The notes beneath the pieces are model-generated. The model was given only the letters and a program-made list of their open reading frames with translations, made no database searches and had not been told where the DNA came from. Both the position numbers and the translations under genes were made by a program. Source: Desulforapulum autotrophicum HRM2 (GTDB lineage Bacteria > Desulfobacterota > Desulfobacteria > Desulfobacterales > Desulfobacteraceae). Taken from it: a DNA stretch of 64,000 nucleotides. The stretch lies in assembly GCF_000020365.1 (NCBI RefSeq), contig NC_012108.1:4472001-4536000 (forward strand). The letters run 5' to 3'. Positions within the stretch are counted from its first letter, which is position 1; each line of letters starts with the position of its first letter. Shown here piece by piece: positions 53,852 to 62,301 of the stretch.

Positions 53852-54529
53852 TTAAAAAACAATTCTTTGGCCCGTAGTCTGATCTGCGGCATAGGTCATT
53901 TCGGCAATGGCCCCAAGGGCCTTAACCATGGGATCAAATCGGTCAGGGGCAATCCCGAAGGTATGGATAATGATCTTTCTGAATCCATCGTCCTTCTCTT
54001 CATTGGAGGTCAGAACACTATGGATACGCGCCCTGTGGTTGCGGACGGAATCCATGAGATCCTGGACAATGCCGGATCGATCTTTTACTTTAAAGGCAAA
54101 AGTCTGCCCCTTGTGGCCAGCTCCGGTAAACGAAACAAGGCAGCGAAAGATATCGCTTTTTGTGATGATCCCCTCCATCTTACCGTTGTCTCCCATGACA
54201 GGCATACCGGAAATATTGTTGGCAAGCATCTTGGCGGCAGCCTCGTCAACGGTAAAATTTCCAGGAATCGTTATCACGGGACTTGACATGAGAGAGGTGA
54301 TCTTGATCTTGCGGACCAGGGTCATTAATTCGTAGATATCAAGGGAGGTGGCCTTGGACGGAGACGCTTTTTTGATATCTCCATCCGTGACAATCCCAAT
54401 GATTCTGCCATCATCCATCACAGGAACCATGGAGATAATCTTTGTTTTAAAAAGATCGGACACGTCCATAAGGGATGCATCCTTCTCAACGGTGACAACG
54501 GGTTTACTCATCCATCGTTTTATCAGCAT
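53852..54529 (-). CDS. CBS-domain pair protein with ACT domain (AcuB-like)
   Basis: A 225-aa cytosolic protein. Two CBS motifs are present: WMSKPVVTVEKDASLMDVSD to MDDGRIIGIVTDGDIKKA, and LMSSPVITIPGNFTVDEAAA to GDNGKMEGIITKSDIFRC. An ACT-like domain follows (FAFKVKDRSGIVQDLMDSVR). CBS pairs bind AMP/ATP or SAM and ACT domains bind amino acids, so it may report energy and nutrient state. ATG 54529 is chosen for its GAGGAGGG site; the longer frame to 54595 lacks one. Confidence 0.85.
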   Translation of the reverse strand: MLIKRWMSKPVVTVEKDASLMDVSDLFKTKIISMVPVMDDGRIIGIVTDGDIKKASPSKATSLDIYELMTLVRKIKITSLMSSPVITIPGNFTVDEAAAKMLANNISGMPVMGDNGKMEGIITKSDIFRCLVSFTGAGHKGQTFAFKVKDRSGIVQDLMDSVRNHRARIHSVLTSNEEKDDGFRKIIIHTFGIAPDRFDPMVKALGAIAEMTYAADQTTGQRIVF

Positions 54530-54698
54530 ATCGCCCTCCTCAGATATTGAAGTGCTAACATCATCTGATAAAACAAAGAGCAATTCCCATGCCAATGTAT
54601 AAAACAGGGTTTACGCGTGAACAAGCGGCTACCGCGGGGCTGATATGCCTGATGCCATGGTGCCGGGTGTCAACCTTTTTTACACTTCGTAAACTGTA

Positions 54699-56129
54699 TC
54701 ACTCCCTTGCGTTGGTACCGATCCGAATGCCGTACTTGTCCAGCTTTGAATGAAAGGTGGGTCTTGACATGCCCAGCAACTTCGCTGCCCTGGAACGGTT
54801 GCCTTCAGTAAAATCCAGGGCCTCCTCAATGAGCAGCGATGCAATGTGATCCAGGCAGGAATCAAAGATCTTTTCGTCCTTTTCCGATCTAAGGCATTCA
54901 CGCACCCAGTCCCGGACACCGCCTGCGGGTGTTGCTTCAACATCATCCGTTCGGCTCCGGTTGTCAAGTTCATTCAGGGTGATCTCTTCGGCCTGGATGG
55001 GGGCACCCCGGTTGAAAATCAGAACTTTTTTCAACACATTGGCAAGCTCCCGGATGTTGCCGGGCCACTCATACTGCTTGATCTTTTTCACGGCTTCCGG
55101 TGAGATGCCCGGGTTTGCCATGGACATTTCCGCACTCAGCCTTGCCAGCAGGTAGTCAGCAAGGATAACGCTATCCCCCTTTCGATCCCTCAGGGGGGGC
55201 ATGGTGATGGTGATCACCTGGAGGCGATAGTAAAGATCCTCCCGGAAGACCCCATCGGCCACGGCCCGTTCAAGATCCCGGTTGGTTGCAGCAATGATCC
55301 TGACATCCACGCTGATGGGTTCCCTTCCGCCCAGACGCTCAATGCTGTTCTCCTGGAGAAGGCGCAGAAACTTTGCCTGGATGCTCATGGGCATGTCCCC
55401 GATTTCGTCGAGGAACACAGTGCCACCCCTTGCCTGTTCGATTTTTCCAACCCTTCGATGGGCAGCTCCGGTGAAGGACCCCTTTTCATACCCAAAGAGC
55501 TCACTCTCGAGAAGGGTCTCTGGAATGGCCACACAGTTGATGACCATGAAGGGTTTTTCAGCCCTGAGGGAATGATTATACACGGCCCTTGCGGCAAGTT
55601 CCTTGCCTGTTCCGGACTCCCCCCGGATAAGAACCGTGGCATCCGTTGACGACACCCGTCCAATGGCCTTGTACACCTCGAGCATCTGACTGCTGGTTCC
55701 CACAAGGGCCTCGCGGCCGGAAAAACCGTCTGACTCGGGGTTAACATCCACGGGGGAGGACATGCATCGGCCAGCCAGGAGCGCCTTTTTAACGAGCCCA
55801 AGCATTTGAGGCACGTCAAAGGGCTTGTAGATATAGTCGTAGGCCCCCTGCTTGATGGCCTGGATGGCCGTTTCAGTGGTGCCAAAGGCGGTGATGATGA
55901 TCACGGGAAGCTTTGGGTTCTCGGCGTGGATGGCTTCAAACACCTCCATGCCACTCATGTCTGGCAGGCGGATGTCAAGGATCACAAGATCCGGGTTCAC
56001 GGCTGCAGTCTTGATGATACCGTCCTGGCCGGTGTAGGACGCTTCGATTTTATAGCCGTCCTGGGTAAGGATTTTTGCGAAACTCCGGCTTAATTGCTGG
56101 TCGTCGTCAATGACGAGTATCAGACCCAT
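54699..56129 (-). CDS. NtrC-family sigma-54-dependent response regulator
   Basis: A 476-aa activator. The receiver domain (1-120) has DDD near the start, the phospho-acceptor Asp in LVILDIRLPDMSGME and Lys in YDYIYKPFDVP. The AAA+ domain has Walker A RGESGTGKEL, the sigma-54 loop as GSFTGA (a known variant of GAFTGA), and Walker B VFLDEIGDMPM. The Fis HTH is at the C-terminus (AAKLLGMSRPTFHSKLDKYG). It overlaps the kinase gene by 23 bases, so the pair is one unit. Confidence 0.94.
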   Translation of the reverse strand: MGLILVIDDDQQLSRSFAKILTQDGYKIEASYTGQDGIIKTAAVNPDLVILDIRLPDMSGMEVFEAIHAENPKLPVIIITAFGTTETAIQAIKQGAYDYIYKPFDVPQMLGLVKKALLAGRCMSSPVDVNPESDGFSGREALVGTSSQMLEVYKAIGRVSSTDATVLIRGESGTGKELAARAVYNHSLRAEKPFMVINCVAIPETLLESELFGYEKGSFTGAAHRRVGKIEQARGGTVFLDEIGDMPMSIQAKFLRLLQENSIERLGGREPISVDVRIIAATNRDLERAVADGVFREDLYYRLQVITITMPPLRDRKGDSVILADYLLARLSAEMSMANPGISPEAVKKIKQYEWPGNIRELANVLKKVLIFNRGAPIQAEEITLNELDNRSRTDDVEATPAGGVRDWVRECLRSEKDEKIFDSCLDHIASLLIEEALDFTEGNRSRAAKLLGMSRPTFHSKLDKYGIRIGTNARE

Positions 56130-57597
56130 GAACGATCTCCTTGACTGGTAGTTTTATGATGAATTCAGCCCCTTCAGACCTGCCCGATGCGATTAGAAAA
56201 AGTCCTCCATGCTCCCGGACAATCCTTTCAACAATGCTCAACCCAAGACCGGAGCCCTCCTCCTTGGTGGTAAAGAAGGGGTTGGTGATATCCTTTAAGA
56301 TTGGCTGTGGAATACCCGGTCCATTGTCAACAATGGAGATAACGGCCATATCCCCGACATCCGGGACAACCTCCCGGGATTCAGTGATGACAATGCGTCC
56401 GCCCCCCTCCATGGCCTCGCAGGCGTTGGTGACCAGATTCACCAGGGCCTCCTTGAGCCGGTCACTGTCCACCATGACCCCGGGAAGATCTGTGTCAGGC
56501 TGAAACACAAGTTCCACATTGTGCTCCTTGAGCCGGTATTCCAGAAGGGTAATCACCGAATTGATGACCTTCTGTATGCTGCACAGTTTAAGCCTCAGTT
56601 TAGGGGGCCTCGCAAACTCGATGAAATTCTGAACAATCCGGTCTATCCTTGCGATCTCATCGGAGATCACCTGGAGATCCTCGTTCTGAATATCGGTGAG
56701 ATCAAGGGATCGGCTCAGGGAAAACATCCTCATCTTGATCGAAGTAAAGGGATTTCGAATGGTATGGGCAACACCCGCCGCCATTTCGCCCACCACAACC
56801 ATTCTTTCGGCATGGAGAAGGTGCTGCCGACTTCTGGCAAGGGCATCATGGGTGTCGCCAAACTCCTTCATCATCCCCTCCAGGGAATGTTTCAACGAAA
56901 CAACCTCATCCTGATGGCTCTCTGCCGGTGAACCACCCGTTTCAATGGCAAGCCCACGGATGGGAATCAGGATGTGGCGATAGAGAACCAACAAAAGAAG
57001 GGTGCACAGGGAGAGGAAGACCCCCATGCCGGAAAACCCCACCCACCTTAAAGTGACCGATCGACAATGATTTTTCGCCTCTGTCTCCTGGATAACCCGC
57101 CACTGATTCTGGGTGAACCCGCGGCAAAGTTCGAGGAGACTGAAAAAAAGCCCCCGATGGCGTTCATGGACAAGGGAGATGCTCTCCGATACATTGGATT
57201 GACGGTAACTGTCGATCACCTGGTCCTTGGCCGCCACATAGGTGGCATACTGGGTTTTTATTTTTTCCAGAATTTCCCTCTGATCCGGACTGAGGTTCAG
57301 GGACGAGGCACGGTCCAGGCTCTGACGGAACACCTCCCGGTACTGGCCAAGGGATTTAAGCCAGTTTACCTGGCCGTCCACAAAATAATAGGTCAGAAAC
57401 CCCTTCTGGTTTGCAAGTGCAAGCTCCATGTCCTGGGCCGTCTTAAAAAGGACCACCTCCTTTTCCACCATGGTCACGAGCATGGCATCAATCTCATAGG
57501 AATACCACAGAAAGCAGATGCCGCCGGCCACGACCGTGGCTGCCATGGCAGAAAAGATGTAAATGATTTTCGATCTAAGGGAGATATAATGTTTCAT
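56107..57597 (-). CDS. Sensor histidine kinase, partner of the NtrC-type regulator
   Basis: A 496-aa inner-membrane kinase. Helix 1 is IIYIFSAMAATVVAGGICFLW and helix 2 is near 190-212. Between lies a periplasmic sensor of about 150 residues of helical (four-helix-bundle-like) character. The phospho-acceptor His is H278 in AAGVAHTIRNPFTSIKMRMF, and the ATP domain has NLVTNACEAM, DNGPGIPQ and FFTTKEEGSGLGLSI. It would phosphorylate the regulator downstream. Confidence 0.93.
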   Translation of the reverse strand: MKHYISLRSKIIYIFSAMAATVVAGGICFLWYSYEIDAMLVTMVEKEVVLFKTAQDMELALANQKGFLTYYFVDGQVNWLKSLGQYREVFRQSLDRASSLNLSPDQREILEKIKTQYATYVAAKDQVIDSYRQSNVSESISLVHERHRGLFFSLLELCRGFTQNQWRVIQETEAKNHCRSVTLRWVGFSGMGVFLSLCTLLLLVLYRHILIPIRGLAIETGGSPAESHQDEVVSLKHSLEGMMKEFGDTHDALARSRQHLLHAERMVVVGEMAAGVAHTIRNPFTSIKMRMFSLSRSLDLTDIQNEDLQVISDEIARIDRIVQNFIEFARPPKLRLKLCSIQKVINSVITLLEYRLKEHNVELVFQPDTDLPGVMVDSDRLKEALVNLVTNACEAMEGGGRIVITESREVVPDVGDMAVISIVDNGPGIPQPILKDITNPFFTTKEEGSGLGLSIVERIVREHGGLFLIASGRSEGAEFIIKLPVKEIVHGSDTRH

Positions 57598-57614
57598 CGC
57601 CTGGCCCTGTTCTC

Positions 57615-59036
57615 CTATGGCTGAATGACAATTGTCGGGAATATTCCCTTTTTAGCACCCTCTGGATAGGGCTGAATCGTGTTGAATGAGATATACTGAT
57701 TTTTCTGGGCATGGCCCTTTTTCTCAGCCCCATTGAAAAAAGCGCCGTTGGCCTCAAGGATGTGAAGAATTCTGTGCTGGAACGCTTCCACAAAAGCGGC
57801 CCCATTGCCCTCAAAAAACATGTTACCCATGGCAAGCCGGGTGTCCACCTTTGAAAGTTCTTCAATGGCGATGGAGTTGGTTTCAAGATCTTCCTCGTTT
57901 TCGATCAGACCCCAGACTAGGTGATTGGGTGGAATGGTCAGCTGTTCTGTGATGTCAATGATGGTGTGGGGCATGACAATGGAATTCTCACCAATGGTCA
58001 GGCGATTTTCCGGACGGCCCCGCACAAAGCTGTTAAACCCGACAAAAACCATGACCCCAAGATCCGCCTCGATGATCTTGGCCCCATGGGCCGTGACATC
58101 GTTACCTTCAAGTCTTGAATTGATGATAAAACAATTTTCCTGGACATTGGCACCCTTGCCAAGCCAGGCATTCTGGAGGTAGGCCCGCTGGGCCACAAGC
58201 ACATTATCGCCAATGGTGGTCAATCCCCGGGTCACGGAATAGCGGTCAAGGGAAGCCGATGAGGGAACAGGAATGGTCTGCTCAATGTTGACCACATCAA
58301 AAACCCGCTGGAACGCCTCCTTGCGATCTTCCACAAAATCGATAATTTTACCCTGGGGGGGTAAGCCGGCACCAAAATAGACATAGTCGTTGAGCCTGGG
58401 TTCAGGAAACTGGTAGTAGAAATTAAACTCGCCGGGATTTCTCACCCACACGGTTCCGGGGGGAATGTTCAGGTGGCTGATCTCCCCGGCCTGGACATAG
58501 GAAAAATTGCCGATGACGCAGTCACGCATGGTGGTCAGGTCCACTGTGGCAAAAACACCGAGGAAGCATCCGTCGCAGGGTGCCCCGTGGATGTTGGCAT
58601 AATTCATGGAAATGGTGTCCTTGATAAAGAACCGCTCAAGGGACTCAGGATCATGGGAAAAGTTGTGGACCAGGGTCTTGATGAGAAAGCTGTCCTCCAC
58701 ATGGATCTCTTCGTTGTCCACCACGGGAATCTCATAGTCGTTGAACTGAAAAAGGTCTCCTTTTTTCTTTAATTCATCCCCCCTGATATCGCTCTTGTAG
58801 AGAAGGGAATTGCTCACCCGGCAGCGCCCCAGGAAATAACTTCCGGCAAGGTTTGAATGCCTGAATTTAAAATTCAAGGGATGGTGGGGGCTGATGCCGT
58901 AGAACCCGTAAAATTTGACCATCTGGTTGAAAGGAATCAAATCCTGGACATAGGGGTTGACATCATACTCAAGCTCCCGCAGATTTATGTTTACCCGCTG
59001 TACAATTCTGTCAAAAAGTTTTTCTATCTCTCTCAT
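57615..59036 (-). CDS. Left-handed beta-helix (hexapeptide-repeat-like) protein of unknown function
   Basis: A 473-aa protein. The middle and C-terminal parts show turn-rich repeats typical of left-handed beta-helix acyl- or nucleotidyl-transferase folds: GRPENRLTIGENSIVMPHTI, VTAHGAKIIEADLGVMVFVG and ANVQENCFIINSRLEGNDVT. The N-terminal half is less clear and may be a lid. No catalytic residue could be assigned, so it could be a structural or sensor protein. It is directly upstream of the histidine kinase gene, with 18 bases between, which makes it part of the signalling unit. Confidence 0.7.
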   Translation of the reverse strand: MREIEKLFDRIVQRVNINLRELEYDVNPYVQDLIPFNQMVKFYGFYGISPHHPLNFKFRHSNLAGSYFLGRCRVSNSLLYKSDIRGDELKKKGDLFQFNDYEIPVVDNEEIHVEDSFLIKTLVHNFSHDPESLERFFIKDTISMNYANIHGAPCDGCFLGVFATVDLTTMRDCVIGNFSYVQAGEISHLNIPPGTVWVRNPGEFNFYYQFPEPRLNDYVYFGAGLPPQGKIIDFVEDRKEAFQRVFDVVNIEQTIPVPSSASLDRYSVTRGLTTIGDNVLVAQRAYLQNAWLGKGANVQENCFIINSRLEGNDVTAHGAKIIEADLGVMVFVGFNSFVRGRPENRLTIGENSIVMPHTIIDITEQLTIPPNHLVWGLIENEEDLETNSIAIEELSKVDTRLAMGNMFFEGNGAAFVEAFQHRILHILEANGAFFNGAEKKGHAQKNQYISFNTIQPYPEGAKKGIFPTIVIQP

Positions 59037-59054
59037 ATATGTTCCCCTTTTAAC

Positions 59055-59612
59055 CTATTTATGCACTTTTTTCATGGCCGCTATCAATGCGGAAAAGACA
59101 TCGGAAAGTCTTAAAACGCCCACAACCTTGTCTTTCTTTGTGACAAGGAGAGAGAGACGATTTCTAACGGTGAGCTGGTGGACTGCAGAGTTAAGCGAAG
59201 TAGTTTCATCGATAAACTCATTTTCAGCAAGGGTCAGCATGAAATCCTCGACCTTCATTTCCATGGCAATGGGGTCTGTATACAGGTAATCTTCTGCCTT
59301 ACCATCATGAAGATTCTCCTCCCGCATGGCTGCTACAAACTTTGAGCTGAAACCGAATTTGGCAATCCGGTCCACCACAGCCGTGTGCTCGGTTTTAGGT
59401 TCAAGGGCCCTGAGAAGGGTGAGCTGGCTCAGCTTGCCGATCACTTCTTTGTTTTCATCAAGGACCAGAACAATCCAGTGGGGATGAACGGACCGCTCCA
59501 CATCCTTTTTTGCATTTTCAAGGGCAAGAACCGCCTCGTAAAGTGTAGACCCTCTGGCAATGGTGGCATAGTCGGAAAGGGGCACCATCAAATCTTTTAC
59601 TATCTGGTTCAT
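59055..59612 (-). CDS. CBS-domain protein
   Basis: A 185-aa protein with a split CBS pair: VKDLMVPLSDYATIARGSTL near the start, and TSLNSAVHQLTVRNRLSLLV and KVVGVLRLSDVFSAL near the end. It probably binds an adenine nucleotide and signals to the transporter or kinase. It is 18 bases upstream of the beta-helix gene. A homologue with the same start lies at 59994 on the other strand, so the two were made by duplication and inversion. Confidence 0.87.
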   Translation of the reverse strand: MNQIVKDLMVPLSDYATIARGSTLYEAVLALENAKKDVERSVHPHWIVLVLDENKEVIGKLSQLTLLRALEPKTEHTAVVDRIAKFGFSSKFVAAMREENLHDGKAEDYLYTDPIAMEMKVEDFMLTLAENEFIDETTSLNSAVHQLTVRNRLSLLVTKKDKVVGVLRLSDVFSALIAAMKKVHK

Positions 59613-59993
59613 TAAAGAAACTCCTTTATCCGGTTAATAGAACTGACATGCAAAACAGGCCCGGGCAAAGAAATGGCACTCTTCCCCAAGTATGTCACAG
59701 GATCTATCATGTCTTTTATTTTATATCAAGCCCCTGTAATCTAAGCCCAAACAGGGATGGTCCCAAAGGTTTCACCCCCGGGGAGACCCTTCTTTACCAG
59801 GGGACGATTTTAGATATCCATAATGAATCGAATTAGTTACAAAATCGACACCCGGTTTCCGCATTTTCTTGATCTTTTTTTTTCATCATGATAGGCGTAA
59901 TTTAATTTCCATGAACTCCTGGAAAGCACGCAGCCTTTAAACAAGACCGAACAGCACCGTAAGTGCTAAACATATAATGGAGGAAGATACAAA
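59613..59993. other. Divergent promoter region between the two CBS genes
   Basis: A 381-base AT-rich gap. A weak sigma-54-like box (TGGAAAGCACGCAGCC, GG then 10 bases then GC) begins near 59930, about 65 bases before the rightward CBS gene. There is no gene and no clear hairpin. The NtrC-type regulator at 54699 is an obvious candidate activator, but the box fits poorly. Confidence 0.4.
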
Positions 59994-60551
59994 TTGAAAA
60001 CAAACAGTGTTAAGGACCTGATGGTCCCCCTGGCCGACTATGCAACGGTGACGGAAGATGCGTCACTCTTTGACGTCGTGCAGGCGCTAGCAACCGCCCA
60101 GGAACGATTTAACCATTCAAAATACCCCCACAGGGCCGTTATTGTCCTTGGCAAAAACGGTAAAATCGCTGGAAAGGTCGGCCAGCTTGATGTGTTAAGG
60201 GCACTGGAACCCAAGTACAGCGAAATGCTTGAAAGACAAGGTCTTGCAAAATTCGGATTCTCAAGGACCTTTATGAAATCACTTTTGACAAACTACCATC
60301 TCTGGGATTCCCCCCTCAAAGATATCTGTATTAAAGGGGCTTCCATACCCGTGTCCAAGGTCCTGACCCCCCCTTCGGAAGGAGAACTCATAGAGGAGAA
60401 TGACACCCTTGACGAGGCTATTCACCAGCTGGTCCTTGGCCGGCATCAGTCCCTGCTGGTGATGAAAGAAGAGATTGTTACAGGTGTGCTTCGCCTCTCA
60501 GATGTGTTTGAAGCCTTTTCAAAGATCATCGGACAATGCCCTATAAAATAA
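59994..60551 (+). CDS. CBS-domain protein, paralogue of 59055-59612
   Basis: A 185-aa split CBS pair protein, VKDLMVPLADYATVTEDASL at the start and LDEAIHQLVLGRHQSLLV and VTGVLRLSDVFEAF at the end. It starts at a TTG preceded by GGAGGA. The shared length and motifs with the leftward gene show a duplication. It is read toward the DASS transporter, and 157 bases separate the two genes. Confidence 0.87.
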   Translation: MKTNSVKDLMVPLADYATVTEDASLFDVVQALATAQERFNHSKYPHRAVIVLGKNGKIAGKVGQLDVLRALEPKYSEMLERQGLAKFGFSRTFMKSLLTNYHLWDSPLKDICIKGASIPVSKVLTPPSEGELIEENDTLDEAIHQLVLGRHQSLLVMKEEIVTGVLRLSDVFEAFSKIIGQCPIK

Positions 60552-60708
60552 GCTGTATAACGGCTGCAACCATTTAAAATCAGACAAATCGACTTGCCCA
60601 GAGCAGGGTACAGGTTCTTGTCACAACAAAATTTGAAACGCCTGCACCGATAATGTTTCGATGTGCGTTTCACATATAAAGATCAGACAATTCAGGAGGA
60701 AACCTTTA

Positions 60709-62193
60709 ATGAGTGTTGAAATAGAAATGGAAAAGACAGCCAGTTTCAACTGGGTTAAAACGGCATGGCTTTTTGTGGGTATTGGACTTTTTACCCTTGT
60801 CTACTTTTCCCCGGTCTGGCCCGATGCCATCGATCCTCTGGGCAAGCACTTTGCCCTTTCAAAGGCCGGCAAAGGCGCCATTGCCGTCTTTCTCATGGCC
60901 GGAACCTGGTGGGTGTTTGAAGTGGTTCCCATTGGTGTGACAAGTCTTGCCATTGGCGTCATGCAGACCCTTTTTTTCATCCGTCCGGCCCAGGTGGCAT
61001 TCAAGGATTTCATGGACCCCTCAGTCATGTTCATCTTCGGGTCCATCGTCATCGGGCTTGTGTTCACCAAAACCGGACTGACCAAACGACTGGCCTATAA
61101 GATGCTCTCCATTGTGGGGGAAAAGACCAGCATGATCTACCTTGGCTGCTTTGGCGTCACCGCAGCCCTGACCCTTATCATGGCACACACGGCCGTTGCC
61201 GCCACCATCTATCCCCTGCTCGTGGCCATCTATTCCCTTTACGGAGAGGGAAATAAACCGACCAAATTCGGCAAGGGTCTGTTCATCGGCATGGCCTATG
61301 TGGCGGGCGCAGGCTCCATCGTCACCCTTCTGGGTGCTGCCAGGGGGGCTGTTGCCATTGGTTTTTTCAAGGATATCATGGGCAAGGATATCGGTTTTTT
61401 CGAGCTGTCCTACTACATGGCGCCGGTGGGCTTTCTCATGACCGCGGCCCTTTGGGTCTATTTCATGATCGTTTTAAAGCCTGAGAAAAAAACCATCCCC
61501 GGCCTCAAAAAAAGGGCAAAAAACCTCTACATCGAGCTTGGCTCCATCACCCGAAAAGAGATCGTTGCCGCAAGCATCGTGGGGCTCTGCATCCTTGCCC
61601 TTGCCACCTTTGCCATTCTCAAGGCCTTTATTCCAGGCTTTGTTGCGCCCCATAAAACCGCTGTAATTCTTATCTCCACCATACTTTTTTTCATCACGGG
61701 TATCCTGGACATTGACGATCTGGAAGAGATTCCCTGGAACATTATTCTGCTGTTTGCCGGAGCCATGAGTATTGGTTTCTGCCTCTGGGACACGGGAGCC
61801 GCTGAATGGATGGCCATCAACTGGCTGACCATTTTCAAGGAGTCCCACTGGTTTGTATTTGTCATGAGCATCGCCTTTTTCGTCATGATGATGACCAACT
61901 TTATCATGAACGTTGCAGCCATTGCCATTTCCCTGCCCGTGGCCCTGGTCATCGCCCCCTACCTCGGGGTTTCCGGCGAAGCCATTCTCTTCTCCTCCCT
62001 TGTGGTTGCAGGCATGCCCTTTCTGCTGCTCGTGGGTGCGGCCCCCAACGCCATTGCCTATGACTCAAAACAATTTACCACGGGCGAATTTTTTCTCTAT
62101 GGCGTCCCGGCAAGTATCATTCTCCTGGTCATTGTCGGCTTTTCCGTCCTGGTGCTGTGGCCCATGATGGGAATGCCCATTACCGTTGGATAA
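60709..62193 (+). CDS. DASS/SLC13-family anion transporter
   Basis: A 494-aa inner-membrane transporter with about 12 helices. It has the family-typical pattern: AVFLMAGTWWVFEVVPIGVTS, two mirrored hairpin regions (TLLGAARGAVAIG and FLLLVGAAPNAIAYDSKQF) and DIDDLEEIPWNIILLFAGAM. DASS members carry dicarboxylates, citrate or sulfate with Na+. In a sulfate reducer either sulfate or a C4-acid is plausible. ATG 60709 is chosen because of AGGAGGA in front. The surrounding CBS/Usp/two-component genes suggest tight control. Confidence 0.9.
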   Translation: MSVEIEMEKTASFNWVKTAWLFVGIGLFTLVYFSPVWPDAIDPLGKHFALSKAGKGAIAVFLMAGTWWVFEVVPIGVTSLAIGVMQTLFFIRPAQVAFKDFMDPSVMFIFGSIVIGLVFTKTGLTKRLAYKMLSIVGEKTSMIYLGCFGVTAALTLIMAHTAVAATIYPLLVAIYSLYGEGNKPTKFGKGLFIGMAYVAGAGSIVTLLGAARGAVAIGFFKDIMGKDIGFFELSYYMAPVGFLMTAALWVYFMIVLKPEKKTIPGLKKRAKNLYIELGSITRKEIVAASIVGLCILALATFAILKAFIPGFVAPHKTAVILISTILFFITGILDIDDLEEIPWNIILLFAGAMSIGFCLWDTGAAEWMAINWLTIFKESHWFVFVMSIAFFVMMMTNFIMNVAAIAISLPVALVIAPYLGVSGEAILFSSLVVAGMPFLLLVGAAPNAIAYDSKQFTTGEFFLYGVPASIILLVIVGFSVLVLWPMMGMPITVG

Positions 62194-62203
62194 ATTAAGA
62201 AAA

Positions 62204-62229
62204 GGGGGCGGATTTGACATCCGTCCCCT
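62204..62229 (+). terminator. Hairpin after the DASS transporter gene
   Basis: AGGGGGCGGAT pairs with ATCCGTCCCCT (one mismatch) around a short loop, 11 bases after the stop codon. Only a short T-poor stretch follows, so terminator strength is uncertain. Confidence 0.6.
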
Positions 62230-62301
62230 ATTATCAAAATCCTTTCCATGTCTGGTCAAAGGGCGCTTGCAACTTTTAGGTGTAAATTTTAGGACAGAAC
62301 A

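Noticed and set aside
59930-59945. Sigma-54 promoter of the rightward CBS gene
   Set aside because: Spacing fits but the -24 box (TGGAAA) and -12 box deviate too much for a firm call; kept only as a note.
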